Numbered from the stretch's first letter, positions 22,177 through 32,619 are shown. The stretch is DNA of 64,000 nt from Nereocystis luetkeana (GCA_031213475.1 JARUPZ010000015.1:7468528-7532527); one strand, 5' to 3'. Numbers and translations are program-made. Notes: generated from the sequence alone by a model not told the origin.

Positions 22177-22365
22177 ATGTCTTGCGACACCAAACGATTC
22201 AACAACGAACGAAACCTTTGGCAGACGCCCAAACCAACTACGACAGAAATTCCTCAAGAAAAACGTCTTCAGCGTAGCAGTACGCCCGGGGCCGGCGTGA
22301 AACGCAAAGAAGTCGAAACGACGGGAGTAAGTAGTAGCAAAAAACTCCCTCGCAAACGCGAATGA
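22177..22365 (+). CDS. Basic low-complexity open frame, possible exon
   Basis: MSCDTKRFNNERNLWQTPKP followed by a Lys/Thr/Ser-rich stretch ending KKLPRKRE and TGA. The next frame (22366-22587) repeats the WQTPK motif and is similar in composition. An acceptor-like TTCTTAG (about 22543) and a donor CAG|GTCAAG (near 22729) flank a third, helical frame (LTLELKVSADRLAVHAQRMF). Composition fits a disordered nuclear-type protein, but stops separate the parts and no domain is visible. It may be a gene with unrecognised introns or a pseudogene. Confidence 0.25.
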   Translation: MSCDTKRFNNERNLWQTPKPTTTEIPQEKRLQRSSTPGAGVKRKEVETTGVSSSKKLPRKRE

Positions 22366-22587
22366 ATGTCGTTAATATCAACGGAATCAGCACCCTGGCA
22401 AACACCCAAGGGTGATGGAAAAAAACAGGATTTTTCGTCGTCCACAGCACCCAAAGAGGATGAAAAAACGTCAGTTAGACCCTGGCATTCGCCAAGGCAC
22501 TATAGCGTGATGAAGGCGATGCAAACCTTGACACTCTTCTTAGGTGAAGAACCCTCAACCGGAAAAATGAACCAGTCCGCTCCCTAA
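22366..22587 (+). CDS. Second WQTPK-containing open frame, possible exon
   Basis: Continues directly after the stop of the frame at 22177. It reads APWQTPKGDGKKQDFSSS and is Lys/Ser/Asp-rich. The repeated WQTPK suggests an internal duplication shared with the previous frame. Function unknown. Confidence 0.22.
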   Translation: MSLISTESAPWQTPKGDGKKQDFSSSTAPKEDEKTSVRPWHSPRHYSVMKAMQTLTLFLGEEPSTGKMNQSAP

Positions 22588-22877
22588 CGCTTGAACTCAA
22601 AGTATCCGCTGACAGACTTGCAGTACACGCACAGCGGATGTTTGCTGAAAGTATTGCAATATTATTGACGCAGGCGCACGCTGCAACGAAGCGCCCGCGA
22701 ACAGCTCTATATTCAGACCCCAGGCAGGTCAAGTATGTATGAGGCTCTACCGGCAGATCATGATAGACACGAGAACAGACTCATAAAAGTACGAAGATCT
22801 ATTCCGAGCCCGAACCGAGGAGATCGACCGACACAGCCTTCCCGCTTGGCGGCGCTTTTCTCCCGTTCCACCCGAGC

Positions 22878-23045
22878 CTATTCGCCGAACTTTGCGTGGC
22901 GTTCGCCCTGAACTTGCTCGTCGTGGGCGATGAAGAGCTTACTGGAGCGCTTGGAGTCCGATAAGTGCAGGGGGGGCTTGCACAGGCCGATCAAGATGCC
23001 GTTGTACTTGATAATTCCTATGCAGTAGACACAATCTTTACGGAC
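22878..23045 (-). CDS. Possible terminal exon, unknown protein
   Basis: After a good acceptor on the minus strand (TTGTTTGCAG|, pyrimidine-rich upstream), 55 codons read VRKDCVYCIGIIKYNGILIG and then LCKPPLHLSDSK up to TAG. The balance of charged and hydrophobic residues looks like real coding sequence. Upstream exons are uncertain. The frame at 23657-23471 is a candidate first exon, but its donor phase (1) does not match this acceptor (0), so another exon would be required. Confidence 0.3.
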   Translation of the reverse strand, partial: VRKDCVYCIGIIKYNGILIGLCKPPLHLSDSKRSSKLFIAHDEQVQGERHAKFGE

Positions 23046-23470
23046 CTGCAAACAATGATTGTAGACAACAAACCGACAGCACAAAGGAGGCATCTAAGAC
23101 GTGTTGAATAGGCATGACATAATGTAAGACGTGTTGAATACAAATATTTTAGTTAGTACCTGGCATAAGTTTAGTTGACGAAGACTTGAAAAAGGGCAAA
23201 TGCCAAAATCAGTTACACCTGAATCAGATCCGTTTGAGCTAAAACCAGGGGTATACTAAAACCAAGTAAAACACGCGGGCACGAGCGGTGTGCTGTCCAT
23301 GACAGTCGGGTACAAAAAGAAGCGTGCCATATATGGCTTCCAAAATCTCAGTCGTTTAGTTTTCTTTAGGGTGGAGATACCACGGGCTTTACTTGGACCT
23401 GCAGAGAGTCACTGTTAATAGGCTTCGTTTGTTCTGCGACGGCGGGGGCACCAAGAAGAGTACTTACTCT

Positions 23471-23657
23471 GGCGCCCCCCCACCGTTGACAACTTAAACC
23501 TTCTTGACCATCCTCGCGGAACTACCAGCTCGGCACGAAATAATTTTGCCGTACCACACCTAAGACAAACTCGACGCGGGGTGGTGCAGATAGAGACCAT
23601 GGTGTGGGCTGCTATGACCATGAAAAACAACGCAGCAGCGGCAGTAGGACACAACAA
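23471..23657 (-). CDS. Possible first exon with signal-peptide-like start
   Basis: The minus frame starts MLCPTAAAALFFMVIAAHTM, has several cysteines and reaches a consensus donor A|GTAAGTACT in phase 1. It could be the start of a secreted protein whose last exon is at 22878-23045. The evidence is only the hydrophobic start and the donor. Confidence 0.22.
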
Positions 23658-23834
23658 CTACCAGGTATCTACTAACTGAAGCACGTCGCACACCCCAAAG
23701 AAGAAAAAAAGTGAAACCAGCATACTCATGTGTGCATATTTATGTAAATACGTACTTTGACGTACAACGTGTACGAGCGAGTACAGAGTTTATACGTTGC
23801 GTAATGCAGAATAATTTCAACCGAGGGAGGGCAG

Positions 23835-24090
23835 ACGCATACGGAGAGAGAGAACAGTGTACGTATGTGGCCCCTCTGATTGGTTCAAAGTTGGCCAAAA
23901 TCAGTTGAAAGCTAGAGAGAGTAGAGAGACACAGGCACCAGGTATAAGCTGGCCTTTTCGAGCCAAAATCAGTTACGATGTCAGCCTGGGCAATAGCAGG
24001 GTTCCTGGGGTGTGTTTCGTACTTGTTTTCAGAATGTAACTGATTCTGGCCGAAACGTGGCCAGGTATACCTGATTTTGGCAAAAACAAC
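23835..24090. repeat. Family E: CCAAAATCAG inverted-repeat element
   Basis: GCCAAAATCAGTT (23894-23906) and AGCCAAAATCAGTTAC (23961-23976) face GTAACTGATTCTGGC (24036-24050) and CTGATTTTGGC (24071-24081), giving nested inverted repeats typical of small DNA-transposon derivatives. Related copies are at 53800-53930 and 63345-63515, and a single arm is at 23212-23226. Confidence 0.65.
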
Positions 24091-24249
24091 TTTGGGAACA
24101 GTTTCGAAAATACGCGTTGGCGTGCGCTGTAGAGGCAGAAAACACGAAAGGTAAATAGGAATGGGATGCGATGAATGATGTTGGCAAACCCTTACGTCTT
24201 TTTTCGCGGCAGAGACGGCGACGGCAGAGTCGGCAGCAGCATAAAACAT

Positions 24250-24899
24250 GGAAATGTGTTACTGTACTCAACGCCTGTCTGTTATCGTATCGCAACAACA
24301 ACAGTAGCAGCGGCGGTAGACAACTGTCTCGGTGTGGAAAGAAAGCTGTAAACAACAACGGCAACTGTTCGGAAAAAAAGTGGGTTAGAGTGCGAAACAA
24401 AAACAACGGCGGCATCAGCGCGTATCCAAATGGCAGTACGCGTACTATACCCCTGTCTCGGTGTGAGCTCGTATCAAGAAAAACAAAATAGACATTTGTT
24501 TTTGGTTATACGTACTGCTGTAGTGTGCAAAACAAAAATCTCGAAATTACTGTAGTACCTGGTACGGTATGTATTTGTGTCTTGTATTTAGTGCTGAAGG
24601 TCGACAACATGCGGGAACAGCAACAACCACACCAACAAAAACAACATAGACAACAGCTGCAGCAGCGGCGACAGACACTGACCAAAAGCTGCGTACGACA
24701 GCAACTCCGCGAACGACGCCTGTGTACACAACAAATTCAGCATCAGGGACGATAGGCGCGCGGGGTTATAGCAGGAGGAAAAGGAGGAGCAGCAGTAGCA
24801 GCAGCAGCAATGGGCTGCGCCACCAAGTCGTATTCTCGCGTGCGGGAACACAGCAACGACGACAACAACAGCAACAACAACAGCAACACCAGCAACAAC

Positions 24900-24933
<34 letters not shown>

Positions 24934-25650
24934 ACAACAAACAACAAGAACAACAACAAGAACAACAACAACAACAACAACAATAACAACCGCAAAAAAA
25001 ACAACAGCAGCAGCGGCGGTAGACACTGTTGAGGAAACGAACGCAGGCTGTACACAACAACGGTTGTAGCAGCGGCAGCAGCAGCACAAGAGCAAATGGC
25101 AGCAGGCGCAGTAGTAGTGCATAAACAAATGGCATTATTAGTACGTTTTGTGTCTTGGATTAAAAGTTAAAGGTCGACTATGTGCGGGAACAGCAACAGC
25201 ACCACCACCAACAGCATACCAGGTAAACAACAGCAGCAACAGCGAAGGTAGACACCTGTGTAGACACCTGCCTCGGTGTGGAAAAGAACGCAGGCTGTAC
25301 AGAACAACGGCAACAGCAGCGGCAACAGCAGCGCATACGCGTACTATAAAAAACACGAAGGCAAAAACATCTTGGTTGTAGATTCAGTCCTAGAGGTCGA
25401 CAATGTGAGGAACAGCGACGTCCACAACAACACTAACAGCAGCAGCAGCAGCAGCAGCGGTAGTAGATACTGACTCAAAGGTCCCTATAACAGCAACAAC
25501 GCGAACGACGACTACATAAACCAACCTGAAACGAGAAAAGCAGCATCAGGTGCGGTAGGCGCGCAGGGTAACAACATCAGGAAAAGGTGCAGCAGCAGCA
25601 GCAGTAGCAGCAGCAATGAGCTGCGCCACCAAGTCGTGTTTGTTACAGCT
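24250..25650 (+). repeat. CAA/CAG triplet-rich tract with higher-order units
   Basis: Long CAACAA and CAGCAG runs (densest 24860-25015) are set in units that repeat AGGTCGAC-ATG-GGGAACAGC (24597, 25169, 25396) and GCATCAGG-GGCGCGC followed by GAGCTGCGCCACCAAGTCGT-type ends (24740-24833, 25540-25640). Plus frames give poly-Gln/Asn and minus frames poly-Leu/Val/Cys, all effects of the repeat. No gene is called. Confidence 0.8.
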
Positions 25651-25755
25651 GCCTCCTCCTGTGTGCCGCTATCGGCCCGGTCTCACCTACCTCGATAGCC
25701 AGCTGTTGTCGTTCGTTGAGAGAGTCCTCATGGGGATTTCCTCCGTACCTCGCTC

Positions 25756-26091
25756 CTAAATCCTCTCTGGCCACGGGGTGGCCAGACGCCACGAGAGTTG
25801 AGTGTTGATATTGCTCAGCGAATGCGACGTGGGATTAACTGACATGCACGTTATGGGCAACTGACATGAACGTGGTGGGCAAAAAGCAGCCCACGCCTCA
25901 CTCGGACTTCCTGCTGCAGCTATCAGAGGTACAACTGCGGGGCATGTTATCTGACAAAGAAGAATGCCCCAAGCCCTGTTTGCCTTTTCCACCATCTCTC
26001 CCCCAAACTCTGCGATCAACACCTCTCTGCTCGATTCGTTCAAACCTACACTGATAGTTCTAGCAGTCTTTACTGCCTCTAGACAATCCAT
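25756..26091 (-). pseudogene. Possible copia-type gag fragment
   Basis: The minus frame has MVEKANRAWGILLCQIT and LIAAAGSPSEAWAAF. This is the pattern of copia Gag (A-x-I-x-Q-ALID-type helix followed by GSAKEAWDxL). The rest of the frame does not continue into a zinc knuckle, and neighbouring frames are short, so it would be a relic. It is not closely similar to the Gag of the intact element at 55450. Confidence 0.35.
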
Positions 26092-26126
26092 CTCCCAAAA
26101 TTAAGCATTCGACTGCCTCTCAAACA

Positions 26127-26498
26127 TCACGTTTTGCTGTCTCTCCTCCCCCTGCTTGAAACAACCGTCAAAACTGGTGGCCTTACGGGGCCACTACTAA
26201 TAGTATGGCTGATGATGTGAAACGTGCCTGTTTGTGTGATAGAAGTAGCATGGTGCGGGAGGGAGGCTGTCGGGACCTGACGTGGGTTGGCTTGGGATGG
26301 GTTCTTGCTTCTCCTGGGCGCCTTGCCCTGGGCTTGCGCACTCTCCTTTGTACCTTCTTCCTCCTCTGTGGTCGCGGTCGCATGCTCCCTTGCCGCTGTG
26401 CGCTCTTCTTCTGTAGCTTCCCGTGTCGCCTTCATGATGTAGTCTTCAATCGCTGGACGGTCTTCCACAGATAGCGACGAGAACGAGAATAAATCCAT
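26127..26498 (-). pseudogene. Charged open frame next to gag-like fragment
   Basis: 123 codons beginning MDLFSFSSLSVEDRPAIEDY, then a Glu/Arg/Ala-rich helical stretch and a basic Pro-rich part. At about 26490 another frame (26698-26498) takes over upstream, so the unit is broken. It may belong to the same gag relic. No domain recognised. Confidence 0.25.
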
Positions 26499-27034
26499 TG
26501 CACACCCTGCGTACGAGCCACCGCGACTTTCAAGTCAACGCTAGATGCATTCAGGTGCACCCCCATATGATAGAATCGCATCATACCGTTCTCGTTTGTC
26601 GGAACGACGAGTACATGTAGGGTACACGGTAGTATCCTTTGGCATTTCCCCTTCACCCTGCCCAAGTATACATTTATTTGCCTTGTTAATAGTGACAAAA
26701 AAGACTAGACTAGTATAAAGTACCTGTAGTGATATTTATGCTTGAAAATGATTCCGGATCGGGACCCCTCGCCGAGCCCAGTGCTAAGAATCCCGCCTCG
26801 CATGTTAAATGACGTCGATCTTGTTGCAGCTGACAACGCGAGCCGAGGTCTACCAGCAGCGGTTGCTGACTTCCCTTATCATCTTGACGGGCCTTCAGTC
26901 CAACTCTCAACATTCCTACTTTTCATAACACGTGTATTAGATGCCGTGAGTGCAACTACTGCAAATAGCAAATGATATTTACAAGATTAGGTTCTGTAGT
27001 GTACCTACAGAACCAAACTTCGTACTCGTTGGCC

Positions 27035-27042
27035 TTATATAG
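27035..27042 (+). promoter_or_regulatory. Putative TATA box of gene 2
   Basis: TTATATAG lies 61 bases upstream of the ATG at 27103 and is followed by a pyrimidine-rich stretch. The homologous position of gene 1 reads CGTAATG, so the element is not shared. Confidence 0.45.
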
Positions 27043-27102
27043 TGTTTTACCCTGCTCCTTCATTTCGTCCTTGCCTCATTCTTGAAGCCCTAGGTCTCCG
27101 CA

Positions 27103-27172
27103 ATGTCTCTCGCCCATTGTGTTCTGCGCGGGGCTGCGATACTCTCCCTGGCCATCTTCGCCCATGCACAAA
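27103..27172 (+). CDS. Gene 2 exon 1: signal peptide
   Basis: MSLAHCVLRGAAILSLAIFA then HAQ, ending in phase 1 at A|GTGAGT. The same HCVLR start, hydrophobic core and donor position as gene 1 exon 1 support both. The upstream frame is closed, so this ATG is the natural start. Confidence 0.87.
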
Positions 27173-27927
27173 GTGAGTTGGGATTCTCAGCTCAATATGC
27201 GTATTTTCTTTCAGTATCGACTGGGTATGGACTTTCAGGGGCATTGACAAGTTTTTTTCCATGTTATGATTTTTCGCGTTCTTTAGGTTGTGTCACGTGC
27301 GTCGACCCGCATCACATTTATACTGCGTGAGAAAAAGGGTCCTAGTTTGCGCTGCATCCGTGGACAAGTGTGGCGCAACTTACGCGAGGCATGTACGAAA
27401 CGTTCTAGGAAGAGGACACACGATAGAGCAGGGAAGTTGGTGGTTGCATTATGGATGCTATGCGAATTCGACGTTGGCCTCATCTATATCCCCACTACTA
27501 CAGTATTGGTCTCCCTGGAATATCAGTATCGAGCACCCTCAAGTAGCCAAGAGGTTGCGCTCCCTCGTGATGATAGAGCGGCAACCGCCCCCTTGCGACC
27601 CGCCCAAGGCATGGACCGGAAAAAATAGGGAATATAGATGGGGAAATTCAACGCCAATACACGGATGATGCGTGGTGTCAGTTGCCAATTTCCTGCGTCT
27701 AGCCTCCGGGAGACGATGGCCGTGCCCATGGCGTTTTGGCATTCCTCGCCGTGCCACTATTCGATTCGCCAATAGAAGCATAAAAAGGAAGATTTGAACC
27801 TCAAACTAGTGTTTCAATTTTGTGTGTTACCACGTACCCCGTATTCAACATGTTGACGCCACCCCCTCTTCGTCTGTGTGCCTACCCTTGGGTTGTCTTG
27901 GTGCCTTGAACCGTAACGTACGAGCAG
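27173..27927 (+). other. Gene 2 intron 1
   Basis: A 755-base GT-AG intron ending ACGAGCAG|. It aligns in part with gene 1 intron 1 (27500-27615 with 4985-5095) and lacks the GACCCG repeat block. Confidence 0.75.
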
Positions 27928-28017
27928 ATGCTGGTGACTCGTGTGTCAGCACCCCCGACTGCTTGACCGGATGCTGTTCGGACTTCTTCCAGCTGTTTTC
28001 TGGGCCAGTTTGCATCA
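27928..28017 (+). CDS. Gene 2 exon 2: first five-cysteine module
   Basis: 90 bases in phase 1-1 encoding NAGDSCVSTPDCLTGCC then SDFFQLFSGPVCI, ending A|GTGATT. Spacing C-x5-C-x3-CC-x11-C: the last loop is three residues longer than in gene 1, and only about a third of the residues are shared, mainly Cys and Gly. This exon is the most divergent part of the pair. Confidence 0.82.
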
Positions 28018-29752
28018 GTGATTATTTACAGTTTAGTTCGGGAGGATATCTACTGCCTTTAGATGAGAATACTAATGGTCTTTCTTTTCGGAGAGTGTTT
28101 TCTCTTAATATATCTATTAGTAATGTGTAGTGTTCGTCCCATGCCCCAAACACAATGCTCTCGTCATGTGATATCTGATGCCCAATTTATCATACGTACA
28201 AGGTACAAACTAGGTTGGAGCAAATGAAACAAAAACACTTGTGTTTGCCCCACTCACAATTGAAACGCACGCTTCTCCCTACGTCGACAAGTAAGTCTGG
28301 TACCGTCTTCATAAGCCGCAGATTAGCATAGTACAAGTCGTGCTTGCGCCGTGCTTGTTGTCGTGACCACAGCGATTCGAAACAAAGGGGGTCCCTGAAG
28401 GCCCCCTAATAGCATCTCCATCGCCCTCTGCTTGTGTTCAGTGTAAGTCCTCTTCTCACGAAGCTTAGTCTTGCCGAATGGCCTACCTATCAGATACCAG
28501 GGGTAGTTGTGGGGAAAGCGAGCACACGAGGTACCAGCTACAAGGCATCAGAAACCACACACCAACAACTATCCTCACGTTAACCACCACGACCACCACC
28601 GCCAGCTGAGTGCAGGCAACAGCAGAAACGTGTCGCTGGAGGGGGTGGTGGTTGTGGTTGCTGGTTCTGGTTGTTGGAGTGGTGGTGGGCATCTACGAAA
28701 ATATAATATACTTGGTATGTCGTTGAGCGCCGGTGCGTGCTTCAAACTCCTCTTGAAAAACATATTTGGGCTGACCCGTATCGCTTCACCACGAAAGCGA
28801 TATTCCAAGACTGTTATTGCACGGTATTAGGGTTAACTGGATCTCTTCAACAAACTCAGGAAAAACAATTCGGACTCCCCAACATCCTTGTTCGAGACTC
28901 GACAGGGGGTTTACTTTAGGCCGGGTATACTGAAACTAAGTAACACGCACAGTAGTACACAAACGCGCGTCCCAAAAAACCTGTATCAGGTATGATATCA
29001 CTGGTTCTAATTACTATGCTACTCCGCCGGTATAGTATAGTACTTGGTATATACTACGGAGAGCCATGTGTAGTAGTAAAACCGACGGACGCTAAAATTA
29101 CATATCCCCCTCCCTATGTTCCCTATTATACCATGAAGCTTGTACGTGTAGGACATAGCCCATGCGAAGACCTGTGCTATTATGGCGTTGACGTTGCTGG
29201 TCGTACGGTTAAGAACTTCGCTCGTGTAGTCAGAGAGTGCAGTGGTTCGAACCGACGCAGACTCATCCTCAAGTAACGCCAACCAAACGGTTTGAGTGGA
29301 GTTTTGTTGTACGGTACGTGTTTGCTTGACCGATCGACCTACCGGGTCAATTACCAATATCAGATCGACTGAACCGGAATTAGTTTTAGAGTTTAGCTTC
29401 CATTCCTCGAGGTTTGAGGTACCCAAGAAGGCGACCTCTATAGCTGTACGTGATGCAATTCAGTAAATACGGGCCGATTTTTGTTTGACCTGCAAAGAGG
29501 ATATACCTTCATAGGCCCCAGGAGTACTTACTGTACAGCATGGTGTAGTCCGTTTCGGCCGTGCTTGAAGGTTTTCGTCCGTTGCTACTGCACACCACAG
29601 GAAGCCAATCGATACGCACGCCATGATAGTCGTTTAGAGTGTCCATATGGTGGGGCATCGATGTGTGCAAGCAGTTGCCCACAAAACGTTGGATGTAAAA
29701 ATGTCATTCTTAGCTGCGTCTATTTCCCCAAATGCGTGTGTTCGTCATGCAG
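28018..29752 (+). other. Gene 2 intron 2
   Basis: A 1,735-base GT-AG intron ending GTCATGCAG|. It contains a GGT/CCA-rich stretch (28540-28690), and its 3' third aligns with gene 1 intron 2. No gene seen. Confidence 0.7.
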
Positions 29753-29845
29753 ACCCAGGTGCTCAAACATTGGGGGAGTTATGTTTCACACCAGATGGAT
29801 GCGACTGCAACACCGGAGCGTGCGACTTCGTCTGTGTTGAACAAA
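29753..29845 (+). CDS. Gene 2 exon 3: second five-cysteine module
   Basis: 93 bases, phase 1-1, encoding NPGAQTLGELCFTPDGCDCN then TGACDFVCVEQ, with donor A|GTCAGT. Spacing C-x5-C-x1-C-x4-C-x3-C is identical to gene 1 exon 3. Confidence 0.85.
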
Positions 29846-30786
29846 GTCAGTATCGCGACGGAATCACCCCGACATGTTGTTGAGACGTTCGGTAGAGCGC
29901 CACGCGTGCAGCATTGGGCAGGTTCCTATTACTCGTTGTATCCGATCGAACAATGTACATGTATGATGTGTACGCCGCCGAACAGCCATTCGCACCAGGC
30001 CTCCATACTAGTATGTCCACCACAGTGCCCCATGCGAACGATTCGCTAACACATTGTACCACCGTCGGTTGCAAGTTGCAATTGCCCTGTTCCTGTTTGG
30101 TGTCGTTAGCTGGTGCTGCAGTGTTTGTATTGGAGTCAGCGCCATTGACCTCAGTTTGGTCTTTCAAAGGACCTTGATTGCTGAGAATAAACTACTCTGC
30201 AGGCACACTGTTGATACTCCCTGGTAATAAAAGGTATCGAAGTACGGATGGGATATGATGATCCTTGCTTTGCAACACAAATAGTGGTACACCACAACTC
30301 CATCCAGTCACTCATCGACACAGAGATTTTCTCGGCCGCAGACTATAATATCTGCCTGCAGTGCAGCCGTACCAACGCTAGTCATTAATCATTGTCGTAA
30401 CCGTGCCGCGTATCTTCTACCTGGTACACTTGTGGATTACTCTCGGCGCCAGAGCCCTACACCTGCGTTGTAGATGGCACGTACTACGTATACCGTTTCC
30501 TTTGGGAAAGCACCACAATCGACCAGCCACGACTCGTCAATCCCTTCATCATGCTACGTACAGTAAGCAATAACTGTGTCGGCAACGAGTGAAGTTTTAT
30601 CCATTACCTCGTCCTGATCCTGAGTCTTCTTTGTCGGAAGTGTGCAGGTCGCCTTTGTGTGTTGGAAACGTGTTTGTGTGACCTCGCTGGATGTTTGCTG
30701 TACGGACTGCCTTTTGAAACACACCCGGTTTCTCGGGTTGTTCGCTCTAACAAATCCCATTGGTCCGAACTTCAACACTCTTGCAG
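29846..30786 (+). other. Gene 2 intron 3 (compact)
   Basis: A 941-base GT-AG intron ending CTCTTGCAG|. Its two ends align with the two ends of the 12.7-kb intron 3 of gene 1, which gives the ancestral state before expansion. Confidence 0.75.
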
Positions 30787-31700
30787 CGGTGTGCCCGGGT
30801 GGGGCCGATATGTGTGACGATCCCCACATGAAAGGCCTCCGCGGTCAGAAGATTGATTGGTCCGGCATCGACGGTGGGTGGTACAACATGGTGAAGGATG
30901 GTGACGCCGATCTCCTTGTGAACATCCGTCTCCCCGCTCCACTGCCCGAGGAGTTCCCTGACCGCCAGCTCATCACGGGCCTCAGCGTTTTATCAGAGGG
31001 GCATTCTCTCACAATCGAGGTGAAGAACCCCTATCGCATCGACACTAACGGCTGCCCCCGTGGAGACTCGCCCTGCCTGGTCAACGGCGGCCTGCGCGCT
31101 GTCGTGGATGGGGAGGAAGTATACGATCTCCTCCGCTTTTCCAGGGACGAATACCTGGTGGATGGTATCACCGTATCGGCTTCTAACCTACCAGCAGAAT
31201 GTCAACAGTTTGGCGGAGACAAGATCTGGGCCCGTATGTACGAGGAAATGCTGCAAGGAACCCGCGAGCTGGCCGGCGAGGAGCAGTTCGAAGACTGGAT
31301 CCTACGCTTCGACGACATGGCGGCGCCCAACTGGTGCGCGCAATACATCGCTAAGCACGAAATCGCCGATGTGCAGTCCATCCACGCCGTCTTTAAGATA
31401 GTGACGCCCGCGGCCACCGTGCGCCTCAACGTCGGTGCGAACTACCAAGACGGCGGCGACCTAGACTGGGATGGCCGCGTCTTGCCCGACCTGGAATTCT
31501 GGCAGATTGACGTGGGGCTGCATGGCTTGTCCCTCGAAAACGAGTCGTTGTCCGGAATCCTGGGTGAGACGGCCCGCCCGGTGCTGGACAAGGACGGCCG
31601 CGAGGTGATGGAAGGGTACGAGGCGTTCCGCGGGACCGTTGAAGACTACCGCGTGTCTGGCCCTCTGGGCACCGACTTCGCCCTTCTCAAGAAATACTAG
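30787..31700 (+). CDS. Gene 2 exon 4: root-cap/vWD-like C-terminal domain
   Basis: 914 bases from CTTGCAG| to TAG, completing a 388-residue product, the same total length as gene 1. It opens TVCPGGADMCDDPHMKGLRG and carries the same GLSVLSEGHSLTIEV, VVDGEEV, GLSLENESLSGILGET and EDYRVSGPLGTDF blocks. The resemblance is to plant root-cap family proteins and related vWD-like extracellular domains. A continuous frame also extends 145 bases upstream through the intron (from 30642), so a 352-codon unspliced frame exists. The phase match and the cysteine exons make the spliced form more likely. With a signal peptide and no obvious membrane anchor, a secreted matrix or wall protein is inferred. Confidence 0.9.
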
Positions 31701-31805
31701 AGGCCGGCGTGTACTTCAGGGTGCAGCGTTGCCTCCATGTACGGACTAGTTGAAAGTCTCCATGTTTGTGATGACGGATCATCAAGCACAGTCACGAGCC
31801 TATAC
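31701..31805 (+). other. Gene 2 3' UTR, conserved with gene 1
   Basis: Near-identical to 20318-20425, through GTCACGAGCC. Confidence 0.7.
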
Positions 31806-31863
31806 GGTTACAAAAAGAGAAGGAATGCGTAGTGACTACGCTTGTTTGGGAGATAACATACTA

Positions 31864-31968
31864 TTACGGGGGGGCATAGTTAATAGGACCAAGTATTTTG
31901 AGTAAAAATGGTTAAATATATTGGATTTTATGTATACCATGGGTCCTATTAACTATGTTCCCCCGTAA
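31864..31968. mobile_element. MITE 1, 105 bp, TA target duplication
   Basis: 27-bp terminal inverted repeats (31864-31890 and 31942-31968; TTACGGGGG... and ...CCCCCGTAA) match at 25 positions and are flanked by TA on both sides (31862-31863, 31969-31970). The gene 1 paralogue has the empty site: GGGAGATAACATAC-TA-CAG at 20472-20489, a single TA with no insert. TA duplication and short TIRs point to a Tc1/mariner-type non-autonomous element. Confidence 0.9.
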
Positions 31969-32354
31969 TACAGTAGTGAGGACAGCTTGAAACAAGTGCC
32001 ACAACAGTAGAATACGTCTTGCAACGGTGTCGGATCGCTGTTTCTTGTTTGCCTACTACTATTAAGTTGTCTGCACTTGTTTCCATCTGGAGGGCGAGCG
32101 ACATAGCTCAACGTCGCTATTAACGCGAATTTTAGCAGGTGTTATTGTTGCTATTGTTTTGTTGCCGTTTGTGTTGTTGCTGCCGCAGCTTGTTGTTGTG
32201 TTCCCATTGTTGTTCTGCTTGTCCTCATGTTCGCCCTTCTCCTAGCTCCTATGATGTTCCCTTCCGTTTCTCTCTCTATGGTGTGTTGTATTCCCGTACT
32301 CGTATACCATATTTTGAATATTTTGTCGACACATACTGCTGGTCTGGAGTTTCT

Positions 32355-32470
32355 TTGTTCTTTGCATTAACTTTTTCCACTCATGTCCAACACACTCAGT
32401 GTCCGCGTCGATTATTCGATCCTGGAGAGATACAACCTCTGCGGTCATACACCTACGACACAGGGACACT
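32355..32470 (-). repeat. Repeat family N, copy 2 (open frame)
   Basis: On the minus strand TTGTATCTCTCCAGGATCGA and CGCGGACACTGAG align with the other N copies. Here the frame is open, within a 114-codon basic minus frame (32586-32242) containing SLCRRCMTAEVVSLQDRIID. The other copies have stops in the same alignment. Confidence 0.6.
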
Positions 32471-32619
32471 CTTTCGATTAATCTTCGTTTTTTTTCTGTT
32501 TTCTCTTTCATGTTTCTCCAGTTCATAGAATGTGTTTGTAGTGGCAACGTAGAGTGTGTATACAGCGTTATGGCATGGCATTTCAATGTCTACTTTGCTT
32601 TATGCACACATGGCAGCGT

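Noticed and set aside
24588-25135. Long poly-Gln, poly-Leu/Val and poly-Cys frames
   Set aside because: All come from CAA/CAG triplet runs read in different frames and strands; none has flanking non-repeat coding sequence.
30642-30786. Upstream extension of the gene 2 exon 4 frame giving a 352-codon unspliced gene
   Set aside because: The extension lacks a counterpart in gene 1, and splicing at CTTGCAG joins the conserved cysteine exons in phase in both copies.
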